A stretch of 64,000 nt of DNA from Nannobrachium achirus (Eukaryota; Chordata; Actinopteri; Myctophiformes; Myctophidae). This document shows positions 39,801 to 50,500 of this stretch, in pieces (position 1 is the stretch's first letter; every line of letters begins with the position of its first letter). A program made the translations under genes and the position numbers. Location of the stretch: contig OY997645.1 of the NCBI GenBank assembly GCA_963921795.1, positions 34,866,582 to 34,930,581 of the forward strand, given 5' to 3'. A model generated the notes under the pieces. It was given only the letters and a program-made list of their open reading frames with translations. It did no database searches and was not told the origin of the DNA.

Positions 39801-42800
39801 AACTGGTCCGATATACATCACTGGCCAGATGGCCAAGAATTGGGCAAGGCCCTTTAGGGCGAGGTCGCGTGTCGCCCTGAGGCGTCTCACTAGTATACTA
39901 TATACACCACAGCAAAAGGTGTATGGGGTACTCACTGTATGGACGTAGAGAATATTAACTAGAAAGATGCAATTGGAAATTGAAAGTGTGGTTGCCATGA
40001 CTAGCAGTTGTAGTTGTAGTCGTGTAGCGAATAAATCCTTTACAAACAAGCTGCCAGAGACTGGCATCAAGTGTCTGTTCTCCTTCCTGTCTGTGAGCTC
40101 CCCAGCCAGGCACAGCTGCTCGCTTTGACCACTGGAGCTCTCACCAGAGTACAATCCGCTTATTTACAAGGGTGTCATAACCTCGGACATGCCCAATTTA
40201 TTGCATTTTATGAATGTTTTCTTTGTGAGCTGGTGTGAATTCAGCATTACAGCTGCATTGTGCCATATTTTGGATCATCAAGAGGCCTGAAAATAATGTG
40301 ATGTGTTAACGTTTCACAGAATGCTAGCCACCAACCAGTACTACTTTTATCTATATGGTTCTTTTTGTTTATTTTGTAAGGGGAAAAATTGCTCTATTAT
40401 TCTCTTATATGACAAAATATTTCTCAGCTAAAGCAGCAATATTTTCATTGATTCACTAATGCGAGCAAACCAGTCGACAATAGGTGCATTCGTGCAGATT
40501 TATATTATGCTTCCTTGACAGAAAAATATGTGAGAATTCACATTATCATGTGACTTCTGCAGACCATTCTGGAATGGCTGTTTTGCAGAAACACCCAAAA
40601 AGTGGAAGAGCCAATCGGCGTCTTGCACTCAGGGCCATGTGATTGACAGACGCCGATTGGCTCCACTTTAACTTTTTGGTTTCTGCAAACGTGGCCCGCC
40701 CATCGCTTGGGGCCAGACCTTTCTGCACAAGACACATGGCAATGTGACTTCACGCAACCTGGATGGTCATTTACATTCCTTCCCTCATTCGTGTTCCCTG
40801 TCTGGCCCTGTACAAACATAATTGATACAGGGCATTACCCATGCATCCTTTGTCGTAGCCTTTCGCCACAACGTTAAAACAATGTCATCACATGCACCAC
40901 ACAGACACAACGATGGAGGGAGAATTGTGCTCCACTGAGCGTCCCTTTCTAGTTAATATGATGACAAATAGATTTCATCATTCATGATGCAAATATACTT
41001 AAGATATAACATTAACACTATTCTTCAAATATCAAAGCATCCTTGTTTGCCATTTAAAATTAGCGTTATTTATAATTATCCTAATTGATTCTTCTCTTTT
41101 GGAAGCACTGGGTAATACATTTCCGCTAAATGAGAATGTATATTGGAGGCTGTAGCTCAGAGGAATGTAAGAATTATCACCAAATGTAAATTTAATGTTT
41201 ATAACTAATGGCAGTGATTATCTGGTATCTAGATTTGAATCTTGAACTGTCATCTTGAACATTCATTGGTATCGTAGTATATCGTGTTAAACATAATTCT
41301 CATTAATTGTACTCTAGCATTCCAACTAATTTATGTCCATTGATGTTCCTTTATGTACTCACTGATTAGTACATCTAGTTTGCGCTGACTCTTTGGTTTA
41401 TCTGTTGTTCAAGTTTTGCCTTTACTTTTTGCTGTGCTGTAGTACCAGTGGTGAAGAAGACCTGGGAGAAAGATGCCACTTTTTTGGAGTACTACAGTGA
41501 CCATGCTGATTCCTCTATACCAACCATAAACTTGGGAATACCTAATACAGAAAGAGGTAATTGATCTCATTGTTGCACCCTACCCACAAGCACTGTACAT
41601 GCCATGTTTCACTGAACAGGCAATATGGGATAATCAACAGGGAGCTGGTCATTATTGAGAAATAAACCCCTTCAGGGTGATATAGACCCCTCCACTTCAC
41701 GTCGGGGTCCATGTCAGCCTGTCTGGGTTTATTTCTCAATAATGATCAGCTCCCCATTGATTATCCCGCTTATTACACAGTTGCCTAATACAAAAATGAA
41801 TAAATTGACCAAGAAGTTACAAAAAAGGATTTAATTTCTTACGCTAATAAATGAAAGTAGTCCATTAATTTATGCCAGGTGCATCCGGTGCAACGCGGTT
41901 AACTTGGAAAACACTGGTAGCAGCACATAACAGTGCTTTTTAAGTGCTGTCAATATACTGTAATGGCCGGTGGTTGCACCCCTCTCATCCAACCTGTGTA
42001 TGCTAATACAGTAGATATTATTTATAACTGTGTCCCTGTTTGCCATTGCTGTTGTTTGACACTGAACACTGACAAGTGACATACAAGAATGAAACATGAG
42101 GATCTTGCTCTGTTTTCACACCAAACAAATATTTGGTCTAAGAAAATAATATTAAGGAGAATTACATAATGGCACTCTTCTAATCACTGTTATATCTGGC
42201 AAGCATGTGTTGTGACTATGTCGTGGCTGAACATATTTGGGTATCATGATCATTATCATTCATCAATTATCATTTTTAGCTCATCTATTCTATCCCCATA
42301 GACAATTGTAGTGCTAAATGATTGTATTGTTTCTAGCCAAGGCTTGCTCTAGAATTCAGGAATAATCAGTGGCTCAGTAGGGAGAGAAGCTCTCTGGGAA
42401 TCAGAAGGTCCCCAGTTTGTTGCCTGGCTCATCCAGGCTTTGTATCAAATATCCCTGAGCAAGACACTTAAGCCCTAACGGCTCCCCTGTGCACTCACAT
42501 GAGCAGCATACTGCTTGGTCAAACACAGAAAAAATAATTCCCCCCTCAGAGTATCAGTAAATACCATAGAATTCTATAAAAACTAGTGCGCGGATGACCC
42601 CACCCGACCTATTCCTTTCAATGAAAGTTGCTCACCAGCGCATGAAGCCAAGGAAATACACTCTACATTCGCATTTGGGCATTTTGTGCCCGCTTTAAGA
42701 TTTGAGCATTGAGCATGCACATTACGTTTCAGATGATGGAAGCATGCGCAGTAGCGTTCTAAATGTGGAATTCTACCACTTTTTCTAGTCACGTGTTCAA

Positions 42801-45800
42801 ATACTGGATTGTGATTGGCTTAAAACAGTAATAAATGAGGCCACAATAGCCGGAATGTGTGAAATGCCCGGATGTACATGCAAATGAGGCACATTTCCGA
42901 GATCAATACGCGATGAACGCATCCGGGGACTTCAGGAGGGAGTCGGAACCCTATGGTCGGAACACCTTTCCCCCCACCAACAAATGACGGTCGCAGCGGT
43001 CCTTTGTTTACTAACGTGCGTACTATCGTCGCCGATTTATTTGGATCCAATGCAATCCGCCAACTTTAAAGCCCCTTTTCTCTGAACCTATGCCTTTCTG
43101 GAAGCGAACAGCCTCTATTTACGGCCGGAACGGTGCTTTTAACTGACGTTAGCTTAGCTGTAAGCTAGGCGACCGAGTATTTCCCGGTGAATCTGTGCGC
43201 AAAGGTGGGGGCTTGGGAGTGTGGGGGTCTGGGGGACACGCACCACCACTGACTATTGCTGATGATGGAGAGGTTCTATAGCTTAGCCTTTATGTATTGA
43301 AAATGAGAGGCACTCTTGCCGATTTAGTAGAGACTCGTCTCCAATTGCAAGATATTTAAAAGTTATTTGGGGCCATGATGATGATGATATCCTTTTCTTC
43401 CCACAACTAGACTAAGGATTTTATATTGTCTGTGTTATTGTTTACAACCACTGTACCACAATTATTCACGTGTGGCAAGATTCACTCGTTTTTAGTAGGC
43501 TATATAGTGTAGGCTTAGAAGAAGCCTTTTCAGAAGTTAATTTAATGATTTCCATTTAATGATTTCATTTATCCTCATCTAATGCACCGTATGCACGCTG
43601 TTTAAAGGCCGTGTAGGCTTTTCAGAAGTTAATTGAATGTTTTCCATTTGCGCTAATGCACGCAACTGTTTTCGCCAGGTTTTAAGGTCTTATTTTAGTT
43701 GTTTCTCATAAGCTCGCAACCCTCCTTGCCCATCGGCCCCCACCTTTGCGCACAGATTCACCGGGAAATACTCGGTCGCGTAAGCTAGACATCTGTCTCA
43801 GCATGGAGTTGGCGCCATCTGGTGGTGAGTAGAAGATGTTGTTTGTGGCACTATTTGTTGTTATGGCGGAAGTTTTATAGGCAATAATGATTGTAACTTA
43901 AGATCCTTGCAAGTTACAACTATGTGTTTTCTTTCATGTATATGGGAAAAAGTGGTAGAAAAGCTATTTACCACTCGGGGTCGGACATTATGCTCTGATA
44001 ATGTCCTGTGTTAGGGGGTTATCGGACTCGGCTTCGCCTCGTCCGATCACCCCCTAACACAGGACATTATCAGAGCATAATGTCCTCTCACTCGGGGTAA
44101 ATTGCTTACGTCTTGGATAGGAAGCTTACCCTTTATTTTACACTTTATTAGCAGCCTCATGGAGCTTCAATCGTCTTAATTTTCCATCCTGATTGACTAA
44201 GATTTGCTTCCAAAGTTTGCACAACTTTGCAGGAGTGCTCCGTTTTGAACGAAATGCCTCAAATCATGAATGCTATAACAGGCCAATTCGTGTTTTTAAC
44301 CTATAATTGCACCGATCTGTGCAAAACTTTGTATGCACACTCCATAGAGACCATGGAAAAACCTGCAGTATTTTTCACATCTGCCTTTTATAGCACCCTG
44401 GCCAATTCTGAACTTTGCTGGCCCACAATAACCTACTTGACCTGGTGGAGACCTATGCTCTGAGGCAAAACCTCAGATAGAACTAGAATAATCTAGACAA
44501 TTTGAGGAAGTGAGGAAAGGGTGATGCAAGAACTAGAAATGGGATGCCAGCAGGTGTTTTATACCATATTGTTAAATAGTCCATGGGTGAACTTTGAAGT
44601 AACCCTATCTGCAATTCTGGGGAAACTCGTAATGGTGTAAAAGTGATCTTATCCTGACTTGTGATGTTTTATTCTATTAAATGAAAATTCAGCATGTGTC
44701 AGGGCCAGAAAAGATAGCCAATAATTCTGGTCCAAATAGCTCATTTGTACTGTATGTGATAAACTGATAAACTCGATTACAATTAATTAACGTGTGGCAT
44801 CATGCCGATAGATACTATTCGTTGATTTAGAAAGAGATTTGTTCATGACGATTTGTTGATGATATATAAGAAATACTGATTAATTGATTAACCATAATGA
44901 GCAAGTTTCAGTCGGTTATTGGTTCTAAATATAGGTTTTGATATATTTTCGGTTAATTGCCCAGCCCTAGAATAGAAATTATGAATGGGGTCTACGTTAC
45001 TTATCATAAGTTATACATCAATTATATCTATCTTAATGTGGAAGGTCCCAAGACCCATCATTTAGCCAAAAGCTTTCAGTCATTTGGATGAGAGATGCTG
45101 TTTTTGAGCTGCTGACTCCTCCCATCCTATTAGCATCCCCAAGTAACCTACAGTATTGCAATTCAAAATAATAGTGCAGAACTAGTCTGATGTGCCTCTA
45201 AAAAGTATGTATATTTTTTTATTCCTGTCAGCATTTCAAGGTGTCCTAACTTATTTCGTATTCACATTCTGAGAAAAACACCTTGAGGTGCCTTATAAAT
45301 AAAACAGTAAGCCTCAGCATTCTTTGTGATGGTTGCCACCAGGGATTTCCATGTCTTAGCTCCTAGCTGAGTGGTGTCTGGATATTTGGATTCTGATGGG
45401 TACCTTTCCCTCCGTCGCTTGTACTTGTTGAGGAGTTTCCACCCTACTGCTGTTCATTGCAGGCTGGTGGCGGAACATTTTGTTCAGTCTGGCCCAGCAT
45501 GCCACACATACTTTAATAGTTCTTTGCTCTTCCCGGGCCCAGCATGCCGTACATACCTTATTAGTTCTCCAAGATGTCATATCAAGGGTGGTGCCTGGTG
45601 GCTCAGCCAGTTAGTGCCCAGACTTAAGAACATTGTCCTAGTGAGCACGAGGACCCGGGTTGAAAACCGACCCCCAACTAGTCTCCAACATCTCTCCTCC
45701 TTTTTTTTGGTTTGCATGTCTAGAAATGTATTTTGTTTGATTTGATTAATTTACCATGAGAAATGTTGCAGCTTGTCTCCGTCTGTCTGTGTCAGTCAGT

Positions 45801-47517
45801 CAGTACATGGGTTGGTCACCTGTGAAATCATGGGTTGGTCACCTGTAACATCACCTACCGGTATGTAAAAGTCCATGGGTTGGTCACCTGTGACATCACC
45901 TATGTAAAAGTCCATATATAGGTATTCCCCAGGATCGCTTTTATGCCCATATATGAAGATCCCTGATGTCATCGATATATATCACTGGCCAGATGGCCAA
46001 GACATGGCCATCTGGCCGGGTCGCTTATCTCCCGATTAGGGAGTCTTACTGGAACATTATTAAGCAGTGAAATAAACAAACAAATGGATAAATAAATAAC
46101 TAGAAAGATGCAATCTGAGGAAATTGCAAGTGTGGTTGACATTTTTGCATTTTCCCATTCAAGCCAATGGGGAAATTAATTAACTATTAAGTTATCTCAA
46201 CGTACGGTACCTCTTAGCAAAATGCAAGCACACGATTCCTGATTAAGCCAGTCGATTAACTGGCTTCATCGGGAATCGTGTGCTTGCATTTTGAGTGTGT
46301 GCCCCCAAAACTTTGCAACTAAGTAGCCCGGCAAACTTTTGGGGTTACTCTATAAAGAATAAAGTTGGACAAGTACTATAGTCTGGTTGCTAGGGCACGC
46401 TAAATTAGCAGCATATTTCAAAAAAATAATATATTACTATTTACAATTTACCAATATTCAATTACTCAAGGACTGAATTTTTGTCTGACAAGTTACTGGA
46501 CTCGTTTGAAGATGGGGATGGGGAGTCGGTTAGTTAAGAATTCAGAATCTCAACAAAAGTCAATGCAGGGGGAAATGGAGCAATGCCTGCATATGATATT
46601 TTGAGAGACATATGGTCAAACTGAGGGGGCCTGGCAGCCATGACATTTATGGCCTTCATGAAATTCCTGTCCTACATAATCTGTGATAAAACACAGATAC
46701 TCTCCTCTTAAGAAAAGCCATTATATAATAGCTTCTCTAATTTTCTCAATGAAGCTATTACAGCAGCACATAAATCAGCAAAGTCCTTGATCAGTTCAGT
46801 GTGGGGTTAAAGTCTAATTAATGAGTAAATTGGCTTGTTTTCCGTGTTTCCCTGTACCTCTTCTTTAGAGGTGTGCCTTGTACTTATTAGGATTTTAACT
46901 CTGAGCCATTATGAATGCCTTCACCTTATTTGACTTATTGATATAGCGTTATTTTATACAGTATATCAATACTTTGTGCAAGGTCTGCTAGTATTTCACT
47001 TTTACTTATGAAGATGATTTATCTTCATAAAATACAATACATGATTTGGTCAATATGCGTTTCATTCCAACAAGGCATTCTGTTGAAATCATATCTCCTT
47101 TTGCAGGACACTGTGGGAAAACCTTTGCAATCCTAAAGCGATACGTTACCGACGCTGTCCCAAAGACCAGCTGGCTGCTTATTGTGGACGATGACACACT
47201 CATCAGGTTTCTTACATGCTATAATATATGACCAGTTTGCCAAGGCATTTGTATCTTAAGCTAAGTGGTCCTTACCAACTATCCTCATGTAGTTTTCTTG
47301 ACAGTTATGTTAAAAAGTCAAACAAAGATCCTTTTAGACAGAAAATATATTTTTGGTGAAATGTCACCATTCTGTAAAATATGTGAAATCCAAGGGATAT
47401 AGATTTATTGGATGTTTCACATATCTAACATTTCCCTTTATCTCTAGCAGATTGCTTTTCCATGTGACAGTGGATTTGTGATAGTGCCATGAGGGATTGT
47501 CATTGTGTCGTTGTACA

Positions 47518-47573
<56 letters not shown>

Positions 47574-50500
47574 GCGTGCGCGCGTGCGTGCGTGCGCGCG
47601 CGTGTACACGTTTGTGCCTCTGTGTCTGTACAGGCATCACTGAATGATGAGTTTATGATGAGTTTGATATGTGCTTCTTGCAGCCTTCCCAGACTACGAG
47701 TCCTGCTAAGCTGTTATGAACCCTCAGAGCCTGTGTGTCTAGGGGAAAAATACGGCTATGGGCTGAGCCAGGGGGGCTACAGTTACATCACAGGAGGTGG
47801 AGGGTGAGTTACATGGCTCAGCCACTCTGGGATTATATCAATGAAAGAGGGAGAGGGACTGCAAGGCTGGTGATGAAAAATTGCCCTGTGAATGAAGTTT
47901 CATTCATAATTGGCAGAACTAGATTAAGATGCATGCTCCAAAATTTAAATGTAACTGTCAGAATGTTAATGTCAAAGCAATATTGGACCCGATTTTCCAT
48001 GCAGGAAGTATTGCTGAATGTCTGTTTTCCTTTTAAGTGCGTCTGTAGGCTGCAGATTCTTTTCTGACTACCTTTGAGAGTAACATCAATTACTCTTGAC
48101 ATTTTACACCACTTCAGGTTTCCATTTTTATTAAAGCATTCTCCTGTGGAAAAAGGATACCCTTTCACTTTGAGTGACATGTACAGTATTTTCTGCCAGC
48201 CCGAAGATTGTATTCTCTGGCGTAATTACCTCCCTTCTTTACGAGATGCTCCGCATCAACATTCATCCTTGTGCAAAACTGCACAGTATTACTAGTCTGA
48301 AACAACGCTTTCCTCTCAGCTTGACTCCTATCATGTCACTCTCACTTTCTCATTTTGTTCCCTCCTCAGTTGTTCCCTGAAAATCAATAGCCAATAAAAG
48401 CAATATAGAAGAATATACAGCACAATACGTACAGTATGACAGTGGTTCTCAAACTCTTTGTGCCAAAGGCACACCAATGGGGACACTGGAAATAGGGACA
48501 GCAGGTTGAAAGTGCTTAAAGAAAATCTATATATAGTTTGGGGTTTAGAATTGGCCTCTGTATTGGAAAATATACTCAAATTGTAAATAAAAAAAAATAT
48601 TCATAACCTTTCATATAGTTGTATATATTGCACAAATAATGTGTGGTTGTCACACGATTCCCTGGACTTGTCTCATGGCACACCGTTTGGGAATCATCGC
48701 AGTATGACTAGGGCTGTCACGATATGACATTTTACATGACGATTAATTGTCACTCAAATAATTGGCGATTAACGATTTCATTGTCTATTCGTCGTTGATA
48801 ATTACATTTCTGTTTGGCTTTTAGGCTTTGAAGTTGCATATGGTAGATATGACACATGACCTAAATATACAAATACATTACTGACATATTTGACAACTTA
48901 GTACTTAAAAAATAACATCGATTGTGGAAATAGCCGATCTGCTATTTCCACTATTTCTGACATTTTTCAACATTCACGATTATGACGATTATGACAAAAT
49001 AATTGCGATAATGTCAAATAATCACGATTAGACGATTATGTAATAATTGTGACAGCCCTAAGTATGACGCACACAATACATACTGAGGGGCAGCAGTACT
49101 GTAGCTCAGGAGGTAAGAAGCAGCTCTCTGTGAGCCGGAAAGTTTCTGGTTCAATCCCTGGCCAAGGCCATGTGTGGAAGTGTCCTTGATCAAAACACGT
49201 TGTGTGCCTTGCATTGTGTCATCAACAAACAACAGTTTGTGAATGTGTACTACTGCATGAATATACTGTGTCATTTGTAGCGATGTATCTCTCTACCTTT
49301 GCAGTGTGTGAGAATGGGTAAATGTGTTGTATTGTAAAGCGCTTTGAATGGTGGGAAAGGCAGGAAAGACGCTATAGAAATACTCAATAACACAATAAAG
49401 TGCATCCCCAAAAATCGATGTAAAAAGAGCTGAATTAAAGAAGATATTGTTTTCGGGTCACCATGAAGCCTGCTCCCAAGACGACAATGAAAATTAAATC
49501 CCCTGACTTTTCATCTATATTTAAATGTTTAACCCATTTAGGCCTAGGATTATTGACTGCTTTAACTATTGAAAAATAGCAGATATACAAGCTCACAGCG
49601 CGGCACCGAGTGCCGCGCTGCGAGCTTGTAGATCTGCTATTTTTGAAAAATCATGATAATTCTTTGCAAGTCTTTGAATATATCTATTTAAAAGCGAACA
49701 TTTGTAACTCAAATATTTGCTTCAGGGTGGTCCCTGGAACAACATATTTTGAGATGGGGGTCCGTGGCCAGGTACCTGTAATTTTGGGGGTTCTTGACAT
49801 GAAAAAGTTTGAGAACAACATGATTTAGAAGAAGGATTTAGAAGTCGGGTCAAAGATCGGGTCAAAGATATTCAAAGACTTGCACACATTTTCACGGTTT
49901 TTCAAAAATAGCAGATCTACAAGCTCGCAGCGCGGCACTCGGTGCCGCGCTGTGAGCTTGTATATCTGCTATTTTTCAATAGTTAAAGCATAAAATAATG
50001 GTTAAAGTGGTTCAAATCTAACGCGACTCAGGCGTGTTCCAGGTATTTGAGAGTTTAATGTCCTTCTGCCTGTATTCTTGCAGCATGGTGTTCAGCAGGG
50101 AGGCGGCGGTCCGACTACTAAATAGTGGCTGTAAGTGCTATAGCAATGATGCTCCTGATGACATGGTGTTGGGAATGTGCCTCAATGCCCTTGGACTTCC
50201 TGTCACACACAGCCCCCTCTTTCACCAGGTTATTACGCCGCCAGTCTTCAGATCTGCACGCTGTCTGTGTCTATCTCTGTGGCATGCATGTCTGTTTCAT
50301 CCCTGTCAAGTTGACAAGACTAGAGTTGCCAGTGCTCAGTTTAAAACAATTGGTGTAAACGTTACAGAAGATAATATTCCTCCGTGAGTGTTTCTTTATA
50401 TAGCGCTGTTGTCTCACTGTGCAACACACCTGCTTGCGATTGATTGCAATTAAAACCTTTTTCTTATTTTACAGGCACGACCAGAGGATTATGCCAGAGA

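Noticed and set aside
39741-40154. 137-codon minus-strand ORF
   Set aside because: No motif, and it overlaps the Helitron-like copy 2 end.
45770-46060. CRISPR-like array
   Set aside because: The repeats are few, irregular and part of a transposon family in an animal genome.
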